A stretch of DNA of 64,000 nucleotides from Chloroflexota bacterium (GCA_016213105.1 JACRBN010000002.1:1-64000); one strand, 5' to 3'; counted from the first letter of the stretch, positions 7,195 to 15,389 are shown. Program-made: numbers and translations. Notes: generated by a model from the letters alone, not told the origin.

Positions 7195-7554
7195 TTATTT
7201 GTGCTTCCTGCCTTCGAGATAATTCGCAATCGAAGCATATAACAGGAAGAGGCCGATCAAAATGAAGAAGACGGCCTGCAAGCCGAGGAAGCGGTATTGC
7301 ATCCAGCCGAAGCCGGCGAACAGGACGCCGACCAGGCCGTAGAAGATGGCGTTGCGCAGGTAGGAGGCGCTCACGCGTTTGGACTGGAACAAGTTGCGCG
7401 CGGTGAGCTGCTCGGACATGCGCACCTCGTCCTCGTGGCGGCCGACGCAGGCCAGCACGTCGTCCACCACGGCCGCGCAGTCGGCGCATAATCCACGCTG
7501 GCAGTGTTTGCACAGTCCAACGGCGGGATGGTCGGGATGATAAAAACAATTCAT
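7195..7554 (-). CDS. B-box type zinc-finger membrane protein
   Basis: 119 residues from the ATG overlapping the previous gene by ATGA. The first 40 residues hold a Cys/His-rich zinc module (CFYHPDHPAVGLCKHCQRGLCADCA...CVGRH), similar to the bacterial B-box zinc finger. Residues 65-110 contain two hydrophobic helices. Such proteins often occur near membrane peptidase or regulatory genes, but no function is established. It is translationally coupled to the DUF3795 gene upstream. Confidence 0.82.
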   Translation of the reverse strand: MNCFYHPDHPAVGLCKHCQRGLCADCAAVVDDVLACVGRHEDEVRMSEQLTARNLFQSKRVSASYLRNAIFYGLVGVLFAGFGWMQYRFLGLQAVFFILIGLFLLYASIANYLEGRKHK

Positions 7555-7961
7555 GGCAGACTCCTGCCGCACTCGGAGCAGGTGCGGTCGTGCAGATTGA
7601 GGACGCCGCCGCACTGCGGGCAGGTCCACTTTTGCTTTTCCTCGCGCAGGTGCTGTTCCACGCCCACGGCTTGGGCGCGCAGGCCGTTCTCGATCAGGCT
7701 GGTGCGGTACTTCAGCCGATAGCGCTTGTCGATCTGCTTGACCAGGGCGCAGGGGAAGTCGGGACACGCGAAGCAGTAGGCCAGTCCGCGCCCGGTGGCG
7801 CAGGCCTTGATCTTGCAGCGGCTGCAATAACCGGGCTTGGCCGACTCCGCTCCGTTGCAGCCCGGGCAGGGCTTCTTCTTGCGCAGGTGGGCGTAACAGG
7901 CGGCGCAGGTCAGCCCGCAGGGGGCCATCATATGGGTTGGGATGTGGGTATCTGTTTTCAT
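7551..7961 (-). CDS. DUF3795 domain protein with C-terminal zinc ribbon
   Basis: 136 residues. The N-terminal 80 residues are the Cys-rich DUF3795 module: APCGLTCAACYA, CPGCNG, CSRCKIKACA, then CFACPDFPC. The last 30 residues add a separate zinc ribbon with WTCPQCGGVL and CSECGRSL. DUF3795 proteins are usually annotated as uncharacterised metal-binding proteins. The gene overlaps both neighbours by 4 bp, so it is part of a translationally coupled series. No function can be assigned. Confidence 0.85.
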   Translation of the reverse strand: MKTDTHIPTHMMAPCGLTCAACYAHLRKKKPCPGCNGAESAKPGYCSRCKIKACATGRGLAYCFACPDFPCALVKQIDKRYRLKYRTSLIENGLRAQAVGVEQHLREEKQKWTCPQCGGVLNLHDRTCSECGRSLP

Positions 7962-8521
7962 ATTGATTTGAACAAGGCCTCGTATTGCTTGCGATATTTT
8001 GGTTCCTGCTCTTTTGCGAGGAGCGTCTGCGCCCTTGCCAAAAGCATCTCATCCTTCTCGGCAGTGTACGCCGCCAGCATGGACTGAAGGATATCCCGCC
8101 GCAGGAGATTGGAATGTTTTTCACTGATACACTCCACAAACCGCTTTTCGAGGTGCTTCCACACTTTCCCGCGGTTGGATTTGTTCGCGGTTGCAACTTT
8201 CCAAATATTTTGGATACATTGCCTCGACGTAATGAACTTTTCATCGCGGGTGTGGACGAGCAGGCGGTCGAGCAACGCGGCCAGGCGGTTCTCGGTGTCG
8301 CTCTTCGCCAGGTTGCACAACAGCATGATGCCAATCGATCTCTGGTAGGAATTCTCGTGATCCAGTTTTTCGAGCAGAATGTCCCAGACTTCGTAGACCC
8401 AATCCACTTTGGATTCGGTCAGTTTCAACGTGGCTTGCAAGGCTTCCAACCGAATCTTGTCGTTGGTGGAGCCTAATTCCTCAATTTGCTTTTGGATGTT
8501 TTTGTTCATCGCATTCCTCAA
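7958..8521 (-). CDS. Helical HEAT-repeat-like protein, function unknown
   Basis: 187 residues, almost entirely amphipathic helices. Repeating units such as DKIRLEALQATLKLTES and ENSYQRSIGIMLLCNLAKSD look like HEAT/ARM-type helical pairs. No membrane segment or catalytic motif is visible. The start at 8521 overlaps the stop of the DUF4332 gene; a second ATG four codons in is also possible. Its GC content and codon use look somewhat lower than its neighbours, consistent with a mobile accessory gene. By fold it would be a protein-binding scaffold. Confidence 0.7.
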   Translation of the reverse strand: MRNAMNKNIQKQIEELGSTNDKIRLEALQATLKLTESKVDWVYEVWDILLEKLDHENSYQRSIGIMLLCNLAKSDTENRLAALLDRLLVHTRDEKFITSRQCIQNIWKVATANKSNRGKVWKHLEKRFVECISEKHSNLLRRDILQSMLAAYTAEKDEMLLARAQTLLAKEQEPKYRKQYEALFKSI

Positions 8522-9174
8522 AGGTAGCCTGCGGCCTGGATGAGCCTTTTTACGTCGCGCAGGCCGATCCTGCCTTTGAAAAATTTATTCCCGGCATTGA
8601 CGCGCGCGAGAGCTTCACATAATTTGTCGGCGTCCATCCCTGCCAGTTTGTGGGCGCTGTCGCAGCCCGCTTCGAGCAGCATCCTGGCCGCGGTCGGACT
8701 GGTCCACTGCACGCGGGTCAGGTCCACCAGGTGGGCGAAGGTTTCAAGGATGTCGCCATCCACGCCTGTGGACCTGGCCAGCGCGGCCCGCCTGGATTGG
8801 CTGTCGGTGGCTTCGTACAAAGCGGCGCTGTCGCGGATGCCTGCCCGTTCGAGTTTGGCAATCTCGCTTTTGGGCAGCCCATCGAAGTCTTTCAACGGGA
8901 ACGGTTTTGGAAACCAGCCTTCGACTTCCCGCCGCAGCAGGGTCAGGTATCCCATCTCGATGCCCGTCGACTTTGCCAGCGCCTCCAGCCGTTTGGCGGT
9001 CTTGAGTTCATTCCGCAGATCGGCCAGCGTGACGATGCCCTGCTGTTCGAGCGCCTTCATCTTCGTTCCCAGCCCATTCAGCAGGGAGGCGCGGCTGGGG
9101 ACCAGGTCGGTGGCTTCGATGCGCTTCCGCAAATCGTCGAGGCTGATTTTTTCTGCGTCAAGATGATATGCCAT
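8518..9174 (-). CDS. DUF4332-like helix-hairpin-helix protein
   Basis: 218 residues. It contains repeated helix-hairpin-helix-type units: LLNGLGTKMKALEQQGIVTLADL, then FDGLPKSEIAKLERAGIRDSAAL, and a C-terminal LRDVKRLIQAAG. This pattern matches DUF4332 proteins that resemble the HhH tandem of topoisomerase or DNA-repair proteins. DNA binding is plausible but not shown. The start codon follows GGAG and sits within 1 bp of the DUF3788 stop, so it is translationally coupled. Confidence 0.72.
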   Translation of the reverse strand: MAYHLDAEKISLDDLRKRIEATDLVPSRASLLNGLGTKMKALEQQGIVTLADLRNELKTAKRLEALAKSTGIEMGYLTLLRREVEGWFPKPFPLKDFDGLPKSEIAKLERAGIRDSAALYEATDSQSRRAALARSTGVDGDILETFAHLVDLTRVQWTSPTAARMLLEAGCDSAHKLAGMDADKLCEALARVNAGNKFFKGRIGLRDVKRLIQAAGYL

Positions 9175-9612
9175 TCATGTCTCCCGTTCTTTGGGCTTCT
9201 TTTTGGCTGTGAGCAGTACCTTGAGGGAAGCGAGGTCATCCACTTCAAGTTCTTTGATCCACAGCCAGCGGCCATCATGTAATTGTTCGGTGTTGTTGAA
9301 AATGTCGAGCATTTTTGGGTTTAGATCGTTTTTGTGTGCTTCAACTTTTTCGACTTCGCTTTTCCCAAGGACGATTAAGGCGGAGAAGGAGTTGCGTTCA
9401 GGGAAAAGATAGCAGAGGGTTTTGCCGTTTCTCCGATAACGGATGGTCCATCCGTTATCCTTGGTGAAGTATATTACTTCTGGTAAATAGTCATATTTAT
9501 CCTGAATATACTTGTGAACTTTGCGCCACAAATTTGATCGGGCTCCGACATGCTTCTCCATGCTGTCCAGGGTTGGCGTATCGTTTTTGTCCAGGAGTCT
9601 TTCGTGTGACAT
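9175..9612 (-). CDS. DUF3788 family protein
   Basis: 145 residues with the DUF3788 pattern: an N-terminal helix region, WTIRYRRNGKTLCYLFPERNSFSALIVLGKSEVEKV in the middle, and DGRWLWIKELEVDDLASLKVLL near the end. The fold resembles DUF1801/YdhG-type proteins. Family members commonly sit next to GyrI-like and DinB/DfsB genes, as here. The biochemical function is unknown. GAGG lies 5 bp before the ATG. Confidence 0.85.
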   Translation of the reverse strand: MSHERLLDKNDTPTLDSMEKHVGARSNLWRKVHKYIQDKYDYLPEVIYFTKDNGWTIRYRRNGKTLCYLFPERNSFSALIVLGKSEVEKVEAHKNDLNPKMLDIFNNTEQLHDGRWLWIKELEVDDLASLKVLLTAKKKPKERET

Positions 9613-9630
9613 GTTTTCCTCGTCGGGTAG

Positions 9631-10275
9631 CTACTTCTTGATAACAGGATGCCGCAGCACCGTCTTCATCTTGTCGGGCGCGGATTTGCGCGGGTCGCCC
9701 AGGTAGATCTCATGGTGCCTGCCGTTCGGGCCGACGTTATCCATCAGGCCGCTTTCCCGCATGAATTCCTGCATGCGGTCGAGGGTGGCAGGCTCGGTTG
9801 CATACGGACCGATGTGCATGGTCTGGACGCACAGGCCTTCCTCGAAGTGGGCCAGCCGCGCCTTGTCCAGTATGTCGCTGGCCCCTTTCTTCCTGCGGAC
9901 TTCCGCCCGCGCCTGCTCGAAGATTTCCTGCGTGATGACCTCGGGCTGCAGGATCATCAGCGTGTAGGACCAATTGTCCTTGACGCGGATGTCGAACTTC
10001 CCGTCCTCCACCCCCCACAATCCCTCCAGCGCCATGACGGGATAGTCGATAGGGTCGGTCTTGCGCTTCTTGAGCATGAACTTGAGCGTGTACGAAAGTC
10101 CGTACAGCGTCTGCGTGGCTTCGGCAAACGAAGGCGACCTGCCCGGCTCCGAGCCTTTCTCGATGGCCCCGTCGATCATCGCGAATTGCAAATTCGGAAC
10201 CTGCACCGTTTCGATCTTCTTCGCCGACGGCTGGTACAAATGCTTGAACTGTTTTTTCAAATCCAACGTTTTCAT
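9631..10275 (-). CDS. GyrI-like small-molecule binding domain protein
   Basis: 214 residues from ATG 10275; a TTG two codons upstream is possible. The GyrI/SHS2-like family is shown by the opening LKKQFKHLYQPSAKKIETVQVPNLQFAMIDG, the central ALEGLWGVEDGKFD and the VMHIGPY-like MHIGPYATEPATLDRMQEFM. These domains bind or hydrolyse small cationic or cyclopropyl-type compounds. The ribosome binding site GGAG is part of a heptamer repeat (AGATTGG) running up to the start codon. Confidence 0.88.
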   Translation of the reverse strand: MKTLDLKKQFKHLYQPSAKKIETVQVPNLQFAMIDGAIEKGSEPGRSPSFAEATQTLYGLSYTLKFMLKKRKTDPIDYPVMALEGLWGVEDGKFDIRVKDNWSYTLMILQPEVITQEIFEQARAEVRRKKGASDILDKARLAHFEEGLCVQTMHIGPYATEPATLDRMQEFMRESGLMDNVGPNGRHHEIYLGDPRKSAPDKMKTVLRHPVIKK

Positions 10276-10277
10276 TG

Positions 10278-10305
10278 CCAATCTCCAATCTCTATTCTCT
10301 ACTCA
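10278..10305. repeat. Heptamer repeat CCAATCT, 4 units, carrying a Shine-Dalgarno
   Basis: CCAATCT, CCAATCT, CTATTCT, CTACTCA run in phase. On the minus strand the unit AGATTGG repeated in tandem produces GGAG 7 nt before the GyrI-like start codon, and the array reaches the stop of the upstream DfsB gene. Confidence 0.75.
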
Positions 10306-10797
10306 CTTCTTTCCCATCTTCTTGATCTCCCCCCGCGCCCAGCGATAATGCGCCGCCGTCGCCGAGTTGAAATACGCCGAGAGCGGGTTGTTCCTCATCC
10401 ACGGGTATTGTCCGCGTGTGAAGAGTTCCTTTTCGGGAATGGAGTCGATCAGCTTCATGATCTTTTTGTAGGAAGCCTTGAATTCCTTTTGAACCTCCTC
10501 CAGCGGCCTATCACGGTGCTTGAGGTAGATGGCGTGATTGAGTTGGGGAAGCTGCCCCCAGTTGTATTCCTCCGAGGGCACGGCCGGGACCTGGCCCTTC
10601 ACGCCCGCCGCGTACCATTTCATGACCATCGCTTCCCACTCGATGAGATGCGCCAGCACATCCTTGGCCGACCACTCGCCGACGACTTTGGGCTGGGCCA
10701 TCTGCTCAGGCGTCAGCGTGGCAAGCAATTTTTCCAGCGCGGCGCGTTCCTTTTGCGCGTCTTCGATCAGTTGTTGTTTCGTCGTTGCTTTTGGCAT
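10303..10797 (-). CDS. ClbS/DfsB family four-helix bundle protein
   Basis: 164 residues of the DUF1706/ClbS family: KQQLIEDAQKERAALEKLLATL, the signature VVGEWSAKDVLAHLIEWEAMV with its conserved His, and the C-terminal YFNSATAAHYRWARGEIKKM. ClbS is a cyclopropane hydrolase that protects the colibactin producer; most homologues are of unknown substrate. GGAG precedes the ATG by 8 bp. Its pairing with a GyrI-like gene immediately downstream is notable because some GyrI-like proteins are also cyclopropane hydrolases. Confidence 0.88.
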   Translation of the reverse strand: MPKATTKQQLIEDAQKERAALEKLLATLTPEQMAQPKVVGEWSAKDVLAHLIEWEAMVMKWYAAGVKGQVPAVPSEEYNWGQLPQLNHAIYLKHRDRPLEEVQKEFKASYKKIMKLIDSIPEKELFTRGQYPWMRNNPLSAYFNSATAAHYRWARGEIKKMGKK

Positions 10798-10808
10798 ATT
10801 GCACTCCG

Positions 10809-11873
10809 TTATTTGTTTTCAAGAAAATCACTGACAATTTTCGCAAACTGCCCGGGCTGTTGTTCGAATGAGAAGTGCCCCGCATTTTCGATGATGGCGA
10901 ACCCGGCGTTGGGGAAGGCTTCCACGTACAGATAACTGGCGGCTTCGCTCTGGAGATCGTCCGCGCCGTGGATGACCAGCACGGGAACGGTGACATTTTT
11001 CAGCGCGCCGCGGTAATCATGCCGCTGTCCCATGCTGACGTACATGCCCCAGGTCATCCAGCCGCCGGGTTTGCCCTGTTTTGGCATGGGCGTGCTTTCC
11101 ACATCCACTACCTGCACGTAATATTTTCCGAATTGTTCGTTCATCGCGATCAGGTCCGCCTCCGATTTTTGGAAGAGTGTGTTGAAGTTCATGTATTCCT
11201 TCATGAACGCGTCGAATTCAGGCTGTTGATCGGCGGGGAGTTTTGCGCGCACGGAGGCGAACAGGTCGCTGTCCGCTTCGGGTTGCGGCATGACCAGCGT
11301 ATTCGCGGGCGAGACCAGGATCAACGCCTCGACGTGTTCGGGGAATTCCGCCGCGTAGAGCGAGGCCAGGAATCCGCCCCACGAGTGACCGACCAGGATC
11401 AGCTTGTCGTCGCCGAGAATCTGTCGGATGCGTTCGATGTCCGCGATTTGCGCGCCCAGCCCCAGGGTCTGATCCAGCTCCGTCATGTTCTGGTACATGT
11501 TCGTGGATTCGAAGCGGTCAATCGGGCGGGTGGACTCGCCGCAGCCGCGCTGGTCGTAGTAGTGGAAGCGGTATTTGCCACTCAGGGATTCGAGTCCGCT
11601 CATAGGTTCGAGGAAGGGCATCCCAGGTCCGCCGTGGATGATCAAAACGTTGCGACCTTCGCCGACGGCAAAGTGATTGAGTTCGATGTTCGACTCGACC
11701 AGCCATTTCTGACTCCCGTCCGGCTGATTTGGAGGCGTGAGCGCTGTCCCCATTTCGCGCAGCATGCCAGGCTTGTACAACGGCTGTGTGGACATGTACC
11801 AAAACCAGCCTGCTCCCAGGCCCAGCAGGAGCAGGGTCGCGCCCAATGCGATCAAAAGGATTTTGCGTTTCAT
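10809..11873 (-). CDS. Alpha/beta hydrolase, proline iminopeptidase-like (S33), membrane-anchored
   Basis: 354 residues. Residues 5-25 form a hydrophobic N-terminal anchor or signal. The hydrolase core shows HGGPG (oxyanion hole), YDQRGCGES, and the nucleophile elbow GHSWGG, all hallmarks of S33 prolyl aminopeptidases. The acid lies in VIHGADDLQ and the catalytic His in ENAGHFSFE. It is larger than a minimal alpha/beta hydrolase because of the anchor and a helical lid (about 195-270). Likely an extracytoplasmic peptidase or esterase; the substrate is unknown. Confidence 0.88.
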   Translation of the reverse strand: MKRKILLIALGATLLLLGLGAGWFWYMSTQPLYKPGMLREMGTALTPPNQPDGSQKWLVESNIELNHFAVGEGRNVLIIHGGPGMPFLEPMSGLESLSGKYRFHYYDQRGCGESTRPIDRFESTNMYQNMTELDQTLGLGAQIADIERIRQILGDDKLILVGHSWGGFLASLYAAEFPEHVEALILVSPANTLVMPQPEADSDLFASVRAKLPADQQPEFDAFMKEYMNFNTLFQKSEADLIAMNEQFGKYYVQVVDVESTPMPKQGKPGGWMTWGMYVSMGQRHDYRGALKNVTVPVLVIHGADDLQSEAASYLYVEAFPNAGFAIIENAGHFSFEQQPGQFAKIVSDFLENK

Positions 11874-11901
11874 GGTTTGCCTTTCAAAAAGTGAGGGACG
11901 A

Positions 11902-12876
11902 TCATGCGGTTATGCTTCTTTTCAATACGCGCTGAACGAAGAAGGTCAGCCCGCGCGATGGGACTTTCTTCTGGCTGAAATCCCAATCCTTCCAGGCTGT
12001 CCAGATGGACTCGGGGGTGCAGCGTCCGTCGCTGTCCGCTTTGGATGCGACCACGCCCAGCATGTCCTGGAAGCGTTCATCCTGCCGCGCCCATTTGAAG
12101 CGGCTCAAGATGTCCAGCACGTGCAGGATGTCGTACCAGAACAGCGGCGCTTTCAGCTTGCGGAAATCCGTCCCCATGAAGAACATGTACGGGTGGCGTT
12201 CCTGGCTTTTGTCCCAAAGGGTGAGCAGGGTCTCCACGCCAATCTGTGCGGACCTGCCCTCTCGTAGTTCGGGTACGCGTGAGATTACTTTCAGCATGGC
12301 CAGCGTCGCAAACGGGCAGGGGTCATCCTTGCGGCCCGGCCCGCGGAATTTGCCCAGCTCGGGCGAGACGGCGCACGGCCAGCCATTCTCGCGGAGCAGG
12401 CCAGCGAGATATTGAATTGCAGTTTGCACACGCGGATCATCGCCCAGTCCCATCCTGACCAGCGCGGAGGCCAGAATCGGCGCGTCGCACAAGGCCCAGG
12501 CCCATTCATCCCTGCCGCTGCCGCCGAAATGGGTGGGGACATTCGTCGGCAATTGGAAGGGACCCTGCTCCGATGGGTGCGCCATCACTTTTTGGGCAAT
12601 CGCCTTTACTGGCGCGTCGCTGACGTTGAGTCCCAAATCCGCAACGAAGGCCAGTTTGTGGAAGGGCTGGCTGGCGGATTTGTGGCTGTTCAACACGGCG
12701 CCTGGCCAGTCTGCCAACTCTGCCAGCAGGGTCTGGATCTTCGGGTCGGCCAGCATGGCCTTGCGGGCGGCGCGCACCTGTGGGTCGTCTTCCGCCTGCC
12801 CAAGCAGGTCGATGCGGGTGCGGTATTGAATCCAGGCGTCGCCTTCGAGCAGCCATTCGATGGTCTTGTTGTTCAT
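11902..12876 (-). CDS. Terpenoid-cyclase/prenyltransferase-fold-like protein, function unknown
   Basis: 324 residues from the ATG that overlaps the WYL regulator gene. The sequence is mostly helical, with repeats such as IQTLLAELADWPGAVLNSHKS and YLAGLLRENGWPCAVSPELG. The RENGWPC segments recall the QxxxGxW-type repeats of alpha/alpha barrel proteins. No catalytic DxDD motif is present, so it is unlikely to be a real cyclase. Translational coupling to the WYL regulator suggests joint regulation. I do not recognise a characterised homologue. Confidence 0.65.
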   Translation of the reverse strand: MNNKTIEWLLEGDAWIQYRTRIDLLGQAEDDPQVRAARKAMLADPKIQTLLAELADWPGAVLNSHKSASQPFHKLAFVADLGLNVSDAPVKAIAQKVMAHPSEQGPFQLPTNVPTHFGGSGRDEWAWALCDAPILASALVRMGLGDDPRVQTAIQYLAGLLRENGWPCAVSPELGKFRGPGRKDDPCPFATLAMLKVISRVPELREGRSAQIGVETLLTLWDKSQERHPYMFFMGTDFRKLKAPLFWYDILHVLDILSRFKWARQDERFQDMLGVVASKADSDGRCTPESIWTAWKDWDFSQKKVPSRGLTFFVQRVLKRSITA

Positions 12877-13826
12877 GGATACTTCCTTTTCATTACATCC
12901 AGCCACTCCGCCGCCAGTTGACGCAATTCGGGCGGCTCCAACACCTCGACGGCTGGACCATAGGCGAGCGCGGTGCTGGCCGCCCACTCCAGCGTCGGCG
13001 CGGAGAAGGTGACGATCATGGCGCCGTCCGCCTGCTCTTCGACGCTTTCCCAATAAGAGTGATTGCCCTGGATGAGCCAGGCCGCATCCGCATCCACTTT
13101 CAATTTGGCTTTGACCTGCGGCTGGGCTTGCAGTTCTGCCTTCAAATGGGCCTGCAAATCGAAGTCAGGCGGGATGTTGAAGGTGGCGTCGGATAGGATG
13201 ATCTCCGAGATGCGGTCGACGCGAAAGGTGCGGATCTCACGGCGCAGGTGGCAGAACCCGATCACGTACCACCAGCCCCAGCGGTGGACGAGGGCATACG
13301 GGTCGAGTCTGCGCTGGGTGGGATGGGGGATCTGGTTACTCTGGTAGTTCATGTCCAAGCTGCGGTGTTCGCGGATGGCGCGGCGCAACTTCTCCAGCGT
13401 GGGGGTCAGCGCCTTGAGGTCCGAGCGATTCATGCCCGTTGCCACCAGCGAGTTCCGCGCCCAGGCCACTTCGCGCGCCTGTTCCTCGGGCAGCAGGTTT
13501 TCCAGCTTGGCCAATGCCCCGCGCGCCGACTCGCGGTACAACTCGCCCCACATTTCCTCGACCATGCCCGTGCCCAGCACCAGCGCCACCGATTCTTCCA
13601 GTGTAAAGACCAGCGGCGGCATCTTGTATCCGCGCACCAGGGAGAAGCCGCCGTACGGCCCGCGCTCCGAGTAGACGGGCACGCCCATTTCATCCAGCAT
13701 CTCGAAATAGCGGTGGACCGTGCGTAGCGAAACGCCCAGTTTCCCTGCCAGTTCGGAAGCCTTCTGGTTGGGATGGTTTTGCAGCAGGAAGATCAGGGTG
13801 ATCAGACGCGTGGCGGTGTTGGTCAT
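12873..13826 (-). CDS. YafY/WYL-domain transcriptional regulator
   Basis: 317 residues. N-terminal HTH_11 domain (ASELAGKLGVSLRTVHRYFEMLDEMGVPVYSERGPYGGFSL), a central helical linker, then the WYL domain (RRLDPYALVHRWGWWYVIGFCHLRREIRTFRVDRI) and the C-terminal extension. WYL regulators sense small ligands or nucleic acid and often control stress or defence genes. It is the first gene of the long minus-strand run. An imperfect inverted repeat, ATATGTC/GGCATAT at 13859-13879, lies in its upstream region and may be its operator. Confidence 0.92.
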   Translation of the reverse strand: MTNTATRLITLIFLLQNHPNQKASELAGKLGVSLRTVHRYFEMLDEMGVPVYSERGPYGGFSLVRGYKMPPLVFTLEESVALVLGTGMVEEMWGELYRESARGALAKLENLLPEEQAREVAWARNSLVATGMNRSDLKALTPTLEKLRRAIREHRSLDMNYQSNQIPHPTQRRLDPYALVHRWGWWYVIGFCHLRREIRTFRVDRISEIILSDATFNIPPDFDLQAHLKAELQAQPQVKAKLKVDADAAWLIQGNHSYWESVEEQADGAMIVTFSAPTLEWAASTALAYGPAVEVLEPPELRQLAAEWLDVMKRKYP

Positions 13827-13858
13827 TGTGTCACATCCAGGGTGAGTATAAAGTGGGT

Positions 13859-13879
13859 ATATGTCAAATTATGGCATAT
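13859..13879. promoter_or_regulatory. Imperfect inverted repeat upstream of the WYL regulator
   Basis: ATATGTC (13859-13865) and GGCATAT (13873-13879) are inverted with one mismatch, 33 bp before the WYL start. TTGACA is present on the minus strand but no well-spaced -10 goes with it, so the promoter is not resolved. Confidence 0.4.
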
Positions 13880-13904
13880 TTATGCGGCCAGGTAAACAAG
13901 AAAA

Positions 13905-13934
13905 CAGGCAGACACGCTTGAGAATGTCTGCCTG
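13905..13934 (-). terminator. Intrinsic terminator of dinB
   Basis: CAGGCAGACA (13905-13914) and TGTCTGCCTG (13925-13934) form a perfect 10-bp stem. On the minus strand it is followed by TTTTCTTGTTT. Confidence 0.85.
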
Positions 13935-13946
13935 TGCGCCGACCTT

Positions 13947-13974
13947 CAATTATCAATTATCAATTACCAATTAC
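13947..13974. repeat. Heptamer tandem repeat CAATTAY, 4 units
   Basis: CAATTAT, CAATTAT, CAATTAC, CAATTAC run in phase and include the stop codon of dinB (13971-13973 on the minus strand). Confidence 0.85.
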
Positions 13975-15131
13975 CCCTTCCGAATCACACCCCTGCCATA
14001 TTTCTCCTGCAACTGATCCACCACTTCCTGCAGCTTGCGCGTCTTTTCGGAGCCTGTGTCCCATAATCCCAGTTGGCGGATGGGGGCGCCGAGTCCGCTG
14101 ACGCCCACGCCGATCAGGCGCACGGCCTGGCGCGGCTTGCGCACGTCGCGCAGCAGCTTCAAGGCGGTCTGGAGGATCTCGTCATCGTTGTCGGTGGGCT
14201 GGGGCAGGGTGGTCTGGCGCGTGAGGGTGGTGAAGTCGGGCCAGCGCAGCTTGAGCTTGACCGTTTTGCCCGCCAGGTCATTTTTACGCAGGGAGCGGCC
14301 CACCTCCGCGGACATCTCGCGCAAGGTTTTCTCCAGCGCCTTGTCGTCGGAGACGTCGCGGCTGAAGGTGATTTCCTGGCTGATGGACTTGGTCTCGTGT
14401 TCGGTCACGATGGGACGCTCATCCTGTCCGCGGGCGTGGCGGGCCAGATCGCGCCCGTGTTCGCCGAATCGCCGCGCCAGGTCCGCTTCGGGCCAGCGGG
14501 CGATGTCGCCGATGGTGTGGATGTCCAACTCGCCCAGCCTGGCCTCGGTCTTCGGGCCGACGCCCCATAACATGTTGGCGGGCAGCGGCGCGAGGAATTC
14601 GGCCTCCTGTCCCGCGGGGACGATGGTCAGGGCAAAGGGCGGCGCGCCCTTGTTCGCGCCCTTCTTGCCGACCTCGGTGGCGATCTTGGCCACGAGCTTG
14701 TTCGAGGCGATGCCCATCGAGCTGGGCAAGCCCAACCCGTCGCGGATGGCGGCTTGCAGATCCAGGGCGGTGCGCTCGGGGCTTTTCCCCCGCAGGTCGG
14801 TGATGTCCAGGAAGGCCTCGTCGATGGAGATTGGTTCCACCAGCGGGGTTAGGTTGTGGAACATCTCCATGACCTGCTGGGATACTTCGCCGTACAGCTT
14901 GTGGCGTGACGGGACGATGATCAGGTTTGGCGCCAGGCGCAGCGCGCGCGACATGGGCATGGCGGAGCGCACGCCGAACTGCCGCGCGGCATACGAGCAC
15001 GAGGCCACCACGCCGCGTTCATCGGGCCTGCCGCCCACGGCGAAGGGCTTGCCGCGCAATTCGGGATTGCGGGTTTCCTCCACCGAGCAGAAGAAGGCGT
15101 CCAGATCGAGGTGCAGAATGATGCGGGTCAT
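13971..15131 (-). CDS. dinB: DNA polymerase IV (Y-family)
   Basis: 386 residues. Error-prone translesion polymerase acting on damaged template in the cytoplasm. The palm residues are visible: ILHLDLDAFF (metal ligand D9 and the steric-gate region) and SIDEAFLD (D104, E105). The thumb HhH motif LWGVGPKTEARLGELDIHTIGDIA follows, and the little-finger domain occupies about 230-345. There is no obvious C-terminal beta-clamp peptide of the QLxLF type, but RQLGLWD near residue 357 is similar. Transcribed alone, ending at the terminator at 13905. Confidence 0.95.
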   Translation of the reverse strand: MTRIILHLDLDAFFCSVEETRNPELRGKPFAVGGRPDERGVVASCSYAARQFGVRSAMPMSRALRLAPNLIIVPSRHKLYGEVSQQVMEMFHNLTPLVEPISIDEAFLDITDLRGKSPERTALDLQAAIRDGLGLPSSMGIASNKLVAKIATEVGKKGANKGAPPFALTIVPAGQEAEFLAPLPANMLWGVGPKTEARLGELDIHTIGDIARWPEADLARRFGEHGRDLARHARGQDERPIVTEHETKSISQEITFSRDVSDDKALEKTLREMSAEVGRSLRKNDLAGKTVKLKLRWPDFTTLTRQTTLPQPTDNDDEILQTALKLLRDVRKPRQAVRLIGVGVSGLGAPIRQLGLWDTGSEKTRKLQEVVDQLQEKYGRGVIRKG

Positions 15132-15196
15132 CCCCTAAATTATATAATACCGGCGCTCAATCGTTGCGCTTTGAGCGCTTCCTGCGATTTATTTAA

Positions 15197-15219
15197 CCGC
15201 TGGATCGCAAATCCAGCGG
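15197..15219. other. Intergenic hairpin between dinB and the NBR1-Ig gene
   Basis: CCGCTGGAT (15197-15205) and ATCCAGCGG (15211-15219) form a perfect 9-bp stem with loop CGCAA. There is no T-run, and it lies upstream of both divergent genes. Confidence 0.5.
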
Positions 15220-15274
15220 GAATATGCGGATTTTTGCGGCGGGAAAATTGGTAAGAATTGGCTATCGAAATATA

Positions 15275-15303
15275 TTGAACATTTGTTAGAGAAAAGTTAT
15301 ACT
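15275..15303 (+). promoter_or_regulatory. Promoter of the NBR1-Ig secreted protein gene
   Basis: TTGAAC (15275-15280) and TATACT (15298-15303) are separated by exactly 17 bp. The leader to the ATG at 15390 is about 80 nt and contains AAAAGTT-GG-AACTTTT followed by T residues (15322-15340), a weak hairpin that could attenuate. AAGGAG (15375-15380) decides the start at 15390 over an ATG at 15383. Confidence 0.82.
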
Positions 15304-15389
15304 TAGAGATGGCGTATAGTCAAAAGTTGGAACTTTTTTTCATGCAATGCCGTCAATCAGCAGGTAGTATGTAGAAGGAGAGATGCTCT

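Noticed and set aside
7958-9612. Insertion sequence or prophage fragment in the small-gene run
   Set aside because: No transposase, integrase, or terminal repeats; genes are well ordered with short overlaps.
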